DNA of 40,984 bases, taken from NCBI RefSeq assembly GCF_023016805.1, contig NZ_JALKCH010000017.1:1-40984 (forward strand). The letters run 5' to 3'. The DNA comes from Ancylobacter crimeensis (lineage in GTDB: Bacteria; Pseudomonadota; Alphaproteobacteria; Rhizobiales; Xanthobacteraceae). The notes under the pieces were generated by a model, which was given only the letters and a program-made list of their open reading frames with translations, was not told the origin of the DNA and did not search any database. Made by a program: the position numbers and the translations under genes. Numbering within the stretch: position 1 is the stretch's first letter; each line of letters begins with the position of its first letter. Positions 15,470-23,632 of this stretch are shown here, piece after piece.

Positions 15470-16915
15470 TCAGAGCACCGGTCCGAGCATGGCGATGATG
15501 TTGTTCAGGAGTTGGCGCGGCAGGCTCCACGCCTTCACATCCTCGGACGTGACGATGGGGGCGGCGTCCATGAACACCTGCTGACGCGCCCGCACCGCCT
15601 GCGTGAAGGCGGGATCGTAGAGCAGGATGTTGTTCTCGGCGTTCAGCTCGAAGCTGCGGCGATCCATGTTGGCGGAGCCGATCAACGTCATCTCGCCATC
15701 CACCGTCAGCGTCTTGGCGTGGAGCAGGCCGCCGACATATTCGCGGATGGTGACGCCCGCCGCCAGCAGTTCGGCATATTCGCTGCGGCTGGCCGCGGCG
15801 ACGATCCAGGAATCGTTGCGCCGGGGAAACACGATCGTCGTCGCCACGCCGCGCCGCGCGCTGGCGCAGAGCGCGGCCTGGATCGGCTCGTCCGGCACGT
15901 AATAGGGTGTGGTGATGACGAGTTCGCGCTGCGCCACGTTCATCAGCGAGCAGAAGGTCTCCGGCATCGCCGAATAGCGCACCCCGCCGCCCGAGCCGAT
16001 GACCTGCGCGGTGAATCCCGACTGCGGCGGCGGGAGCGGCGCGCGAAACAGCGCGGTGAGATCCTCTCCGGTCTGCGCCATCCAGTTGCCGGCGAAGAGA
16101 TGCTGGTTCTGGCGCACCACCGGGCCCTCGAACCGGGCCATGACGTCCACCCACGGCGCAAAGCGCGCTTTCACCGCGAAAGCCGCATCGGCACAGTTCT
16201 GGCTGCCGCAATAGGTGACGGCGTTGTCGATCACCACGATCTTGCGGTGGTTGCGCATGTCGATGCGGCCATCGAGCAGACGCAGCAGCGGATTGCCGAT
16301 TTTGAGCGCCGCGCTCAGCTTCACGCCGCGCGCCGCCATCTCCTGCCAATGGACGGAGCGGATGAGCGCCCGCGAACCAAGATCGTCCGCCATGGCGCGG
16401 CAGACCAAGCCTCGCGAGGCCGCGCGCTTCAGGGCCTCGACGACCTTCAGCCCGCTCCCGTCCGCCAGCCAGATATAGAACAGCACATGCACGCTCTCGC
16501 GCGCGGCGTCGATGTCGGCGACGATGGCCGCGATGGCGGCGGCGGAATCCGGCAGCAGCGTCGCCCGGTTGCCGCCCACCGGCAGATAGCCGTTGACCGA
16601 CCGGCCGCCGCGGAACACCTGCACGAAGCGCTCATGGACCGTTTCCTCGGAGGAGGGGCCGGCAACCTCGCCCGCCGGCGGAAGCGCGGCGCGCGCCGCG
16701 CTCAGCCGGGCCATGCGCCGCCGGCCGAGATTCGCTTCACCGAACAGCACATAGGCAATGACGCCCACCACCGGCGCCAGGGCGATCACCAGCACCCAGG
16801 CGAAACGCGAGGCCGGCTCGCGATGCGGCCGCAGCAGCGCACGCACGATGAAGATGAACTGCAGAGCGGCGTGGATCGCAAGGAACAGCCAGCCGAGAAC
16901 GGCGGAATCGTGCAT
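15470..16915 (-). CDS. cls: Cardiolipin synthase (phospholipase D family)
   Basis: This 481-residue enzyme makes cardiolipin from two phosphatidylglycerol molecules at the inner membrane. Two N-terminal membrane helices (about 5-27 and 38-58; FAWVLVIALAPVVGVIAYVL) form the PLDc_N region. Two HxKxxxxD motifs follow: NHRKIVVID (H223, K225, D230) and LHAKTLTVD (H399, K401, D406), each followed by a G-S-x-N-x-D-like segment (GSQN, GSANMDRRS). The length is normal. The ATG at 16915 is chosen over 16969 because the extra 18 residues are Pro/Arg-rich and precede the first helix. No EcfG-type box is seen upstream. Confidence 0.92.
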   Translation of the reverse strand: MHDSAVLGWLFLAIHAALQFIFIVRALLRPHREPASRFAWVLVIALAPVVGVIAYVLFGEANLGRRRMARLSAARAALPPAGEVAGPSSEETVHERFVQVFRGGRSVNGYLPVGGNRATLLPDSAAAIAAIVADIDAARESVHVLFYIWLADGSGLKVVEALKRAASRGLVCRAMADDLGSRALIRSVHWQEMAARGVKLSAALKIGNPLLRLLDGRIDMRNHRKIVVIDNAVTYCGSQNCADAAFAVKARFAPWVDVMARFEGPVVRQNQHLFAGNWMAQTGEDLTALFRAPLPPPQSGFTAQVIGSGGGVRYSAMPETFCSLMNVAQRELVITTPYYVPDEPIQAALCASARRGVATTIVFPRRNDSWIVAAASRSEYAELLAAGVTIREYVGGLLHAKTLTVDGEMTLIGSANMDRRSFELNAENNILLYDPAFTQAVRARQQVFMDAAPIVTSEDVKAWSLPRQLLNNIIAMLGPVL

Positions 16916-17045
16916 GGGCGAAAAGGGGGGCGCTGGAGGCGGTCGATGCCGCATTAAACCACGGCACATGCCGAAATGCGCGAGGCCTCGCGCCGGAGTC
17001 TGGACGCTAGCACCAAGGCCGGACGGCCTTTAGCCGGCTGCCCGC

Positions 17046-17072
17046 CCGGCACCCGCGACGTGCGGGTGCCGG
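17046..17072 (-). terminator. Hairpin after the Tat-exported Arg-rich protein gene
   Basis: A perfect 11-bp stem (CCGGCACCCGC / GCGGGTGCCGG) has a 5-base loop and lies 40 bases beyond the stop at 17113. A second short hairpin (AAGGCC / GGCCTT) lies at 17012-17027. Neither has a strong T-tract, so one or both may be a structured 3' end rather than a classical terminator. Confidence 0.45.
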
Positions 17073-17112
17073 CATGTCGTCCTGTCGCCCCCTCTTTGGG
17101 AGCGGCAAAGCG

Positions 17113-17424
17113 TCAGCGCCACTCATACCAGCAACGGTTCCGCACGCGGCCCCACCGGTCGCGCACGCGACGGCAGACGCGAACCCGGCGGCGGCGACGG
17201 CGAGGCGGCGGCGGCCGGTGCCATCCGCTCCGTACGGTTTCGATCGGCGTTCCGTCCGGCGTCGAGCCGGCGGCGACCACATCCACATCGGTTTCCGGTT
17301 CGAGCGGCGCGATGTTCTTCAGCTGACCGAGAACCGTGGCCTCCGCCTTCGCGCCCGAAAGGGCAAGCGTGCCCCCGGCTCCGGCAAGACCCAGCAGGCC
17401 GAACAGAAATCCACGACGATCCAT
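17113..17424 (-). CDS. Small twin-arginine-signal protein with Arg-rich tail
   Basis: The 103-residue product begins MDRRGFLFGLLGLAGAGGTL, a twin-Arg pair followed by a hydrophobic stretch, suggestive of a Tat signal. A short acidic middle (APLEPETDVDVV) follows. The C-terminal third is very rich in Arg and aromatic residues (PPPPRRRRRRVRVCRRVR, then DRWGRVRNRCWYEWR) with two Cys residues. Databases often label similar Rhizobiales proteins 'protamine-2 (modular)' on composition alone. The function is unknown. The start at 17424 puts the twin Arg at positions 3-4; an upstream ATG would add five residues. Confidence 0.6.
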   Translation of the reverse strand: MDRRGFLFGLLGLAGAGGTLALSGAKAEATVLGQLKNIAPLEPETDVDVVAAGSTPDGTPIETVRSGWHRPPPPRRRRRRVRVCRRVRDRWGRVRNRCWYEWR

Positions 17425-17568
17425 GCCTTCCTCCTTCACACCAGTCCCGCCATGTTAGCCGCGAAGACGCGAGGGGAGAAGCAGGGGCGGGACAAAGCCG
17501 CAGAACCGGTCGACCCGGAAGCATGGCCGGCAAAATAGCACCATGCTTCCCCACATTCCGGCTGCGCT

Positions 17569-17594
17569 GGAACCGGCGGACAGTGCCGACGGTT
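17569..17594 (+). promoter_or_regulatory. EcfG-like promoter of the PRC-barrel gene
   Basis: GGAAC, 17 bases, then GGTT lies about 30 bases before the ATG. It differs from the EcfG consensus by one base in the -10 box (GGTT for CGTT). The downstream gene type fits the general stress response. Confidence 0.5.
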
Positions 17595-17623
17595 GGTCCG
17601 TGCGCAAACCGGGAGGACACACC

Positions 17624-17926
17624 ATGGACCACGCCAACCATATCCGGCTCAGCTCGGCCGAACTGACACCCGCCCACCTGGAGGGCGCAACCATCTACGG
17701 GCCCGGCGACGAGAAGATCGGTCACGTCTCGCATCTGCACGGCGTCGGACCCGCGACGCAGGTTGTCATTGATGTCGGCGGCTTTCTCGGGCTCGGCGTC
17801 AAGCCGGTCGCGGTACCGATCGGTGATCTCGATTTCATGCGCGACGCCGATGGCAGCGTGCATGCCGTGACCGCCTTCACGAAGGACCAGCTCAAGCACA
17901 TGCCGGAGCATCGCGACGATCCGTGA
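17624..17926 (+). CDS. PRC-barrel domain protein
   Basis: This 100-residue protein is a single PRC-barrel: HIRLSSAELTPAHLEGATIY, GPGDEKIGHVSHLHGVGPAT, QVVIDVGGFLGLGVKPVAVP, then LDFMRDADGSVHAV. Stand-alone PRC-barrel proteins of Rhizobiales are soluble or envelope-associated stress proteins of unknown biochemistry. The ATG at 17624 has a GGGAGG site 8 bases upstream; the 27 extra upstream codons have no homology look. It is preceded by an EcfG-like promoter. Confidence 0.8.
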   Translation: MDHANHIRLSSAELTPAHLEGATIYGPGDEKIGHVSHLHGVGPATQVVIDVGGFLGLGVKPVAVPIGDLDFMRDADGSVHAVTAFTKDQLKHMPEHRDDP

Positions 17927-17939
17927 TCCCGGAATGGTT

Positions 17940-18152
17940 TCAGCCCGTCGCCGGAAAGCCGAGCCGCTCGAACCGGTGTACGCCGGGATCCTGATGGCAC
18001 ACGCACTGATATTGTCGCGCCATCTCCTCGACCGCGCGGGCCTGTTGCGCGCGCGGACCGGTGAAGACCTTGTCGATCCACTCGTCGGGAACGCTGAGGA
18101 TCATGCCCGCTTCAAGACGGCAGAGGATGATTCTGAGTTCGTCGCCGTTCAA
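17940..18152 (-). CDS. Conserved small hypothetical protein
   Basis: The 70-residue product (NGDELRIILCRLEAGMILSV, PDEWIDKVFTGPRAQQARAV, then RQYQCVCHQDPGVHRFER) resembles short Rhizobiales proteins with a conserved PDEWID and a C-terminal C-x-C-x-x-D/H segment. It has no assigned function. The start codon is TTG at 18152, supported by GGGAGGA about 5 bases upstream. It converges with the PRC-barrel gene and is separated from it by only 13 bases. Confidence 0.6.
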   Translation of the reverse strand: MNGDELRIILCRLEAGMILSVPDEWIDKVFTGPRAQQARAVEEMARQYQCVCHQDPGVHRFERLGFPATG

Positions 18153-18235
18153 GCCGTCCTCCCGTTATTGGCATCTTGTGTGCCGGCGGGACTGCTATAG
18201 GGCGGCGGCGCACCCTTCATCAAGCAGCCGCCGGC

Positions 18236-19021
18236 TTATTGAGGCGCACTGGCGACATTGGCCACGGGAACCGGCTGCACCACGCGGTAGCCTTGCGCCT
18301 GCAGCGCGGCGAGGAAGGCCGGCATCATGGCCACCGTCTGCGCGCGGGTGTCGTGGAACAGGATGATGCCCTTGCCGGCGTGCTGAAGCCGCTCCATCAC
18401 CAGATTGAGCTGGTGTTCGGGGGTCTGCTTCTCCCAATCGCTGGCCCATAGGTCCGCGCCAAAGGTCGCGATGCCGCGCGTGTCGAGATAGGCCAGCAAT
18501 TCCGGCGAAGAACCGAAGCCCGGAAAACGGAAGAACGGCACGCGCAGTCGCGTGCCCGCATGGCCATACGCCGCCTTTTCATCGGCGCGGAAACCCTGCT
18601 CGATGTCCGCGACCGCCTTGTCATAGGAAATGTCGGCCAGCGTCATCGGGTGGGTCATGCTGTGGTGACCCAGGGTGTGACCCTCGGCGATGATGCGCTT
18701 CACAAGATCGGGATGGGCCTGCGCGTTGCGTCCCACCACGAAAAAGGTGGCGTGCACGCATTGGTCGGCCAGGATCTTCAGCATCTTCGGCGTGGTGCCG
18801 GGGTTCGGGCCGTCGTCGAAGGTGAGCACCACCTCGTGGTCGGCCAGCGCAAGCGTCTGGGGAAAATGCTTGGTGCCGACATGCAGTCCCGCCGGGTCGA
18901 CGCTCAGGATGCGGGCCGTGCCGAGCTTGCCGGCGCAACGGTCGTCAGCCGCTGCGGCGGATGCGACGGCAAGCGAGAAAGCGAGCGACAGGGCGACGAG
19001 ACGGACGAACTGGGACAGCAT
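18236..19021 (-). CDS. Secreted polysaccharide deacetylase (NodB homology domain)
   Basis: The 261-residue product has a signal peptide (residues 1-25) and a NodB/CE4 domain. Motif 1 is VVLTFDDGPNP (D69, D70: base and metal ligand), and the metal-binding H-S-x-x-H is in GHHSMTHPM (H120, H124). An FRFPGFGSSPELLAYLD segment matches the R-x-P-y-G motif region, and a late GKGIILFHDTR matches the I-L-x-H motif. Family members remove N-acetyl groups from chitin-like or peptidoglycan glycans in the periplasm or outside. The ATG at 19021 starts the signal peptide; a longer start at 19069 is less likely. Confidence 0.88.
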   Translation of the reverse strand: MLSQFVRLVALSLAFSLAVASAAAADDRCAGKLGTARILSVDPAGLHVGTKHFPQTLALADHEVVLTFDDGPNPGTTPKMLKILADQCVHATFFVVGRNAQAHPDLVKRIIAEGHTLGHHSMTHPMTLADISYDKAVADIEQGFRADEKAAYGHAGTRLRVPFFRFPGFGSSPELLAYLDTRGIATFGADLWASDWEKQTPEHQLNLVMERLQHAGKGIILFHDTRAQTVAMMPAFLAALQAQGYRVVQPVPVANVASAPQ

Positions 19022-19151
19022 GGGCAAACCGGCGCAAGGAGCCGCCTCACGGGCAGCCGCGCCACTCATAAAGGAAGCACCCCACAGCAGCCAGAGGCGG
19101 CGAAGCGGGGCTGCTCTTCATTCGCGGAAGGTTGCGGCGATGCCACGATCC

Positions 19152-20084
19152 TCAGGCGGCGCGGTCGAGCATGGCGCGCAGGGTGTCACCCATGGTCGCG
19201 TCGCGGCCGATGAGGGTCTCGGCCAGCACCCGGCCGGCGGAAGACAGCCGGCCATTCTTGAGGATGCGATCCTCAAGCCAGCCGGCGACCGGCGCCGCGA
19301 GACGGACCGGCGCGATGAGACCGGCGAGTTCCCCGCCTTCCCCGGCATCGAGTTCCGCCACCGAGCGCGGGCCGATCCTGCGGACAGGTGGCTGCAACGC
19401 GGTGCCACGCGGCGTGGCCACCAGCCCCGATGCGGCGCAGGCATGCTGGGCGATGGCGCGCAGGAACAGCGGCGCGAAGCCGGGATCATTCTCCGCGTCG
19501 ATGGTCGCATCATGGATGCCGAACAGCGCCTCGGCCTCCTCGCGGGAGATCGATCGTCCCTCCCCGCCGCCCCCGGCGATGAGGATGCGGCGGATAAGGG
19601 CGACGTCAGCTTCGTCGACGACACGGCTGAAATGGGCCCGCCCGCCGAGCGCCGAGCCTTCCCCGGTGATGATGGCGGCACGCAGTTGCATGAGCGCGAA
19701 GGCAGGCAGGCGCCGCGAAACGGTGCGCGCGCCTTCCATGATGCGGATCAGCAGCGGCATGGCGCGCGGGCTCTCGACTCGGCCGAGCGGGGCGAAGGTT
19801 TCCATCAGCCAGTCGCACTTCTCGCCGTCGACCTCGCCGGCCGGTGCGAGATCACCGAGCACATGGCCGGCAATCGCCGTGATGAAGAAGGCCGACCATT
19901 CGGGAGCCTGCGGCACGACCCACTGGTTGAACGCCACGAGATCCTCGGCATCGCGAACGCTCAGCGCTCCGTCAATGACCATGGACCGGCTGAGATACGC
20001 AACATCCGCAGCGGCGATCGCGCCGACGGACCCACGGACGATATGCCCGCGCATCTGCTCACTCACCTGCGCCTCCAGCACCAA
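19152..20084 (-). CDS. Conserved alphaproteobacterial hypothetical protein
   Basis: This 310-residue, mostly helical, soluble protein has no signal peptide or membrane segment. Notable stretches are SRSMVIDGALSVRDAEDLVA, FNQWVVPQAPEWSAFFITAI and EAEALFGIHDATIDAENDPG. It looks like a conserved family of unknown function with helix-pair repeats (residue blocks 15-60, 75-110, 160-215). I cannot give a role. It is the only gene between two minus-strand envelope genes, with no overlap to either. Confidence 0.6.
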   Translation of the reverse strand: MVLEAQVSEQMRGHIVRGSVGAIAAADVAYLSRSMVIDGALSVRDAEDLVAFNQWVVPQAPEWSAFFITAIAGHVLGDLAPAGEVDGEKCDWLMETFAPLGRVESPRAMPLLIRIMEGARTVSRRLPAFALMQLRAAIITGEGSALGGRAHFSRVVDEADVALIRRILIAGGGGEGRSISREEAEALFGIHDATIDAENDPGFAPLFLRAIAQHACAASGLVATPRGTALQPPVRRIGPRSVAELDAGEGGELAGLIAPVRLAAPVAGWLEDRILKNGRLSSAGRVLAETLIGRDATMGDTLRAMLDRAA

Positions 20085-20445
20085 CGGCTCTGACGATGAT
20101 CGTTAAGGGAGTGTGCGCGCGGGCGGTTACCGGCGCGTTACCGGATGCGGCGAAGTGGCTGTGAGTGTCTGCAAAGCGGCCGCCAGCCGCGGCCATCCAC
20201 ATCGGGACGCGATGGCCGCCGGCAGAAAAATCCTTTACGGATCAATATGATGTAGGGCGGAACTCACATCTCGCTGCTCCGTCCACACCCGCTCGGCCAT
20301 GGCTCTCAGTCCTGCGCATCGGCCGGATTCTGCAGCAGGCGCAAACCGGCCGCCGGACGGCGATACCGCAATGCGGTATGGGGATCTCGGAGGGCGTGCA
20401 GGGGGTTCTTTCGAGGCGACGTACGCACGGCGGGTGAACCCACAC
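20085..20445. other. Gap without a supported gene
   Basis: This stretch separates the 310-residue gene from the sugar transferase terminator. I see no coding sequence with family resemblance, no tRNA and no clear promoter on either strand, although it must contain the promoter of the gene at 20084. Confidence 0.5.
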
Positions 20446-20476
20446 AAAAGAAAACCGGGCCTGCAGGGCCCGGTCG
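20446..20476 (-). terminator. Intrinsic terminator of the sugar transferase gene
   Basis: On the minus strand an ACCGGGCC-type GC stem of 8-9 bp with a 4-base loop is followed by TTTTCTTTT. It starts 25 bases after the stop at 20501. It is one of the clearest intrinsic terminators in the window. Confidence 0.9.
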
Positions 20477-20500
20477 GAAAGCGCCGCAATGGAATGCCGA

Positions 20501-21913
20501 TCAGTAGGCGTTGCGATGGACCATCACCGTGAAGGTCATGATGAGGATCTTCACATCCGCCCAGAGCGACCAGCCATTGATATATTCGAGGTCCGCCGCC
20601 ACACGGCGCTCGATATCCGCACGCCGGTGGGTGGCTCCGCGCAGACCGCGCACCTGGGCAAGGCCGGTGACGCCCGGCTTCATCGAATGGCGGCGCCAAT
20701 AATCCGGCACCAGCTCCCAGAACAATGCGCCTTCCGCCCGCGAGCCCAGCGCATGGGGACGCGGGCCCACGAGGCTCATGTCGCCATTCAGCACGTTGAA
20801 GAGCTGGGGCAGCTCGTCGATGCTGGTCTTGCGCAGGAAGCTGCCGATCCGGGTGATGCGCGGATCGGTGCGCGAGGCCGAAACAAATCCGCTGGTGTCG
20901 GTCAGATCGGTGCGCATGGTGCGCATCTTGAAGCAACGATAGGTCCGGTTGTTCTGGCCGACGCGCTCCTGGATGAAGAAGGCCGGGCCCTTCGAGTCCA
21001 GCTTCACCAGAATGGCGAAGATCGCGATGATCGGGCCGAAGATCGGCAGCAGCATCAGCGTGACGCCAAGATCGAAGGCGCGCTTGACCACGCGCTCGCC
21101 AAGATTGAGCGGACCGCGGGAAATGACGAGCGTGGAATGCGCCTGCCAATGGGAGAGCGCCAGCGGCTTCACATCGCCCAGATCCGCGACCAGCTCCGCA
21201 TTGTGGCCGCTGACCTGCATCGTTTCCGCCCATTTCTGGCGTTCGGCAGGGCTTTCGAAGGAAAGAATGACGCGGTCGGCATCGCGCACCAGCCGGCCGA
21301 CACGGTCGAGGAAGGCGGGATCGGACATGTCCGGCACGAGGTTGGCGGCCCGTACATCCACGATGCGGGTCGCCCGGTCGCCGCTGCGGCGGCCGGTCAG
21401 GCCACCGTCGGTCAGCAACATCGCGCTCTGCTGGACGATGGCGCGCAGGCTGTTTCGCAGCATCACGACACCGAACGCCCGAACGAGCATGAGCAGCAGG
21501 GTCGCGAAGAGGATCGCGTAGAGGGTCTCGAGGCGGGAGAACGTGGCCCCGACCCTCAAGGCGAAGGCGGCGGTGAAGCCGAAGGCGACCGCGATGGCCA
21601 GCGCCGGAAACGGCTTGCTGAGCGAGCGCGACAGCGAGCGCAGGGTACGGACGCGATAGCCACCCAGGGCGACGGAAGCAAGAAGGTAGGTGGGGGCGAT
21701 GACCCCGAAGACCTGCAGCCAGTTGCTTGACTGGACATCGCCCTGACGCATCAGAGCGCCGAGCGCCGTGCCTACTGCGATCGCCCCGAGATCGGCCATC
21801 ACGCTGCCGATGACGATGAGGAAACGGATAAGGTTGCGGTGCCTTAGGGCGAATTCCCTTCGCGTGTCTGCGCTGTCAGCCTCGGCTACGTATACGCTGC
21901 CGACCTCACTCAT
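20501..21913 (-). CDS. Polyprenyl-phosphate sugar-1-phosphate transferase (exopolysaccharide start enzyme)
   Basis: This 470-residue membrane enzyme transfers a sugar phosphate to undecaprenyl phosphate to begin exopolysaccharide assembly. N-terminal membrane helices (about 30-150) and a CoA-binding-like middle region (about 165-270, AILLTDGG region to [11 protein letters not shown]) precede the catalytic Bac_transf domain. That domain has [20 protein letters not shown], then [20 protein letters not shown], then [23 protein letters not shown], and [13 protein letters not shown]. The layout is that of WcaJ/PssY/ExoY-like enzymes. The ATG at 21913 has an AGGGGGC site 8 bases upstream. No other EPS genes are in the window, so it may act alone or with a distant cluster. 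Confidence 0.9.
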   Translation of the reverse strand: MSEVGSVYVAEADSADTRREFALRHRNLIRFLIVIGSVMADLGAIAVGTALGALMRQGDVQSSNWLQVFGVIAPTYLLASVALGGYRVRTLRSLSRSLSKPFPALAIAVAFGFTAAFALRVGATFSRLETLYAILFATLLLMLVRAFGVVMLRNSLRAIVQQSAMLLTDGGLTGRRSGDRATRIVDVRAANLVPDMSDPAFLDRVGRLVRDADRVILSFESPAERQKWAETMQVSGHNAELVADLGDVKPLALSHWQAHSTLVISRGPLNLGERVVKRAFDLGVTLMLLPIFGPIIAIFAILVKLDSKGPAFFIQERVGQNNRTYRCFKMRTMRTDLTDTSGFVSASRTDPRITRIGSFLRKTSIDELPQLFNVLNGDMSLVGPRPHALGSRAEGALFWELVPDYWRRHSMKPGVTGLAQVRGLRGATHRRADIERRVAADLEYINGWSLWADVKILIMTFTVMVHRNAY

Positions 21914-22269
21914 GCCCAAGCCCCCTGCCCGCCATGCAGATAGCGCCAAGCGGCGCCCTGCACGAACCCGTTGATGCGTCGCACAAACTGACCTCGATAC
22001 TAAACAAGAATTAGGCCAAGTTTACCTTGCGCCTCGGTCCAAGACCGAAGGGCCACGCCCCTGCAGACCATACGGCAGCCTCACATGCGATCGGGTGCCC
22101 CCACCCTGCCCCAACGGCTGACTGCGCAACCTATCATGTCGTGAGCAAATGCCCCTAGCATATTGCAGACCAACGATCGGAGGTTCCCGACCTGTTGCCG
22201 CTGCGCATCATATTGCGCAGCGATGTGACGAAGCTGTGATCACAGAGCGATCAGACTCCGTTTCAGGCC
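21914..22269. other. Regulatory gap upstream of the sugar transferase
   Basis: This 356-base gap carries no supported gene. It is more AT-rich than its surroundings near 21985-22030 and contains a TAAAC/GTTTA inverted repeat (22001-22024), which may be an operator. Promoter boxes cannot be assigned with confidence. Confidence 0.4.
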
Positions 22270-23457
22270 TCAACTCTCCTCGGGAGCCTGCTCGATCGGG
22301 TCATATTGCGACGCGTCGAAGCCAAGAACCGCCCAGCTTTGCTGCATATGCGGAGGCAGCGGTGCCGAAACATCGATCAGCCGCTCCGCGCGTGGATGGG
22401 GAATGACGAGACGGCGAGCGAGAAGGTGCAGCCGATTCTGCAGACCGCCGGGCAACGGCCAGTTCTCGATGTCGAAATATTTGGGATCGCCGACAATCGG
22501 GTGACCGATATGGGCGGCATGCGCGCGCAGCTGATGGGTGCGACCGGTCACCGGCTTGAGCGACAGCCAGGCGAGCTTCTGCGCAGCCTGGTCGACGACG
22601 GCGTAATAGGACACCGCGTGGCTGGCTTCGTCCTCGCCGTGGCGGGCGACGCGCATGCGCTCGGCGGCCTCGTCCTTGGCGAGATAGGTGGAAATGCGCC
22701 CCTGCCGCGGCTTCGGCACGCCCGGGACCAGCGCCCAGTAGACCTTGCGCGCGGCACGCGAGCGAAAGGTCTTGGCGAGGTTCGCAGCCGCCAGCCGCGA
22801 ACGCGCGATCAGCAGGATGCCGGAGGTGTCCTTGTCGATGCGGTGCACGAGCCGCGGCTTCTGGCCGTCCTCGGCCCGCAGCGATTCGAGCATGCCGTCG
22901 ACATGGCGATAGGTGCCCGAGCCGCCCTGCACCGCAAGGCCGAACGGCTTGTTCAGGACGAGCACGTCGCGGTCCTCATAAAGCGTCATGGCGCGCAGCG
23001 CGGCGGCGTCCTTGTCGTCGTCCACGGCGCGCCGAACCGCGGGAGCCGCGACGCCGGAGGCGCGGCGCACCGCGGCCTCGCCATGGGCCGCGACCTTCGC
23101 CGCGTGCACCGCCTCGTCCGCGCCGGCGCTCCTGCCGCGCGCGGGGACGGCTTTGGGGGTGCTCGCCTCGACGATGCTGGCCGTGTCCTCTGCCTCGACA
23201 CCTTCCGCATCGGCCGCCCCTGCCTCGACCTGCGCCGCCGTCTCGTCGAAGGTCTCCGCCAGCGGAGGAACGCGCACGCCCTGCCCGGCTGCCAGCCGCG
23301 TGCTGGTCTTCACCCGCGCGCCCTCGACCCGCACCTGACCGGTGCGCACCAGCTTCTGCAGGCGGCCGAAGGCCATGAACGGAAAGCGCGCCATGAACCA
23401 GCGGTCCAGCCGCATGCCGTCTTCGTCCTCCCGGACGATCAAAGTCTGGACAGCCAT
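22270..23457 (-). CDS. rluC: RluC/RluA-family 23S rRNA pseudouridine synthase
   Basis: The 395-residue product has an S4 RNA-binding domain (about 10-65; LDRWFMARFPFMAFGRLQKL, VRTGQVRVEGARVK) and a catalytic domain from about 158. The catalytic motif is HRIDKDTSGILL with the catalytic Asp at 208, then KVYWALVPG and the late LKPVTGRTHQLRAHAAHIGH. RluC modifies several uridines in 23S rRNA; assignment to RluC rather than RluD is by overall look. An Ala/Glu-rich linker of about 80 residues (70-152) is inserted between the domains. The ATG at 23457 is chosen because GAGAGGAAAC lies just before it and the S4 domain starts there. Confidence 0.88.
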   Translation of the reverse strand: MAVQTLIVREDEDGMRLDRWFMARFPFMAFGRLQKLVRTGQVRVEGARVKTSTRLAAGQGVRVPPLAETFDETAAQVEAGAADAEGVEAEDTASIVEASTPKAVPARGRSAGADEAVHAAKVAAHGEAAVRRASGVAAPAVRRAVDDDKDAAALRAMTLYEDRDVLVLNKPFGLAVQGGSGTYRHVDGMLESLRAEDGQKPRLVHRIDKDTSGILLIARSRLAAANLAKTFRSRAARKVYWALVPGVPKPRQGRISTYLAKDEAAERMRVARHGEDEASHAVSYYAVVDQAAQKLAWLSLKPVTGRTHQLRAHAAHIGHPIVGDPKYFDIENWPLPGGLQNRLHLLARRLVIPHPRAERLIDVSAPLPPHMQQSWAVLGFDASQYDPIEQAPEES

Positions 23458-23632
23458 GTTTCCTCTCAGCCGAACCGATGCACGATGGGCGCGCCCAACC
23501 GACCGCGCCATGAAATGATGATGAGCGGCACCGCAGCCGCGTCCTCGCATGCGAAGGACATCAGCTACTCCATCCTGCCGGGAGGGCAAGGCCGAAAAAC
23601 AGGAGCGAGAGGGTCGCGTGAGGCGCAGGAGG

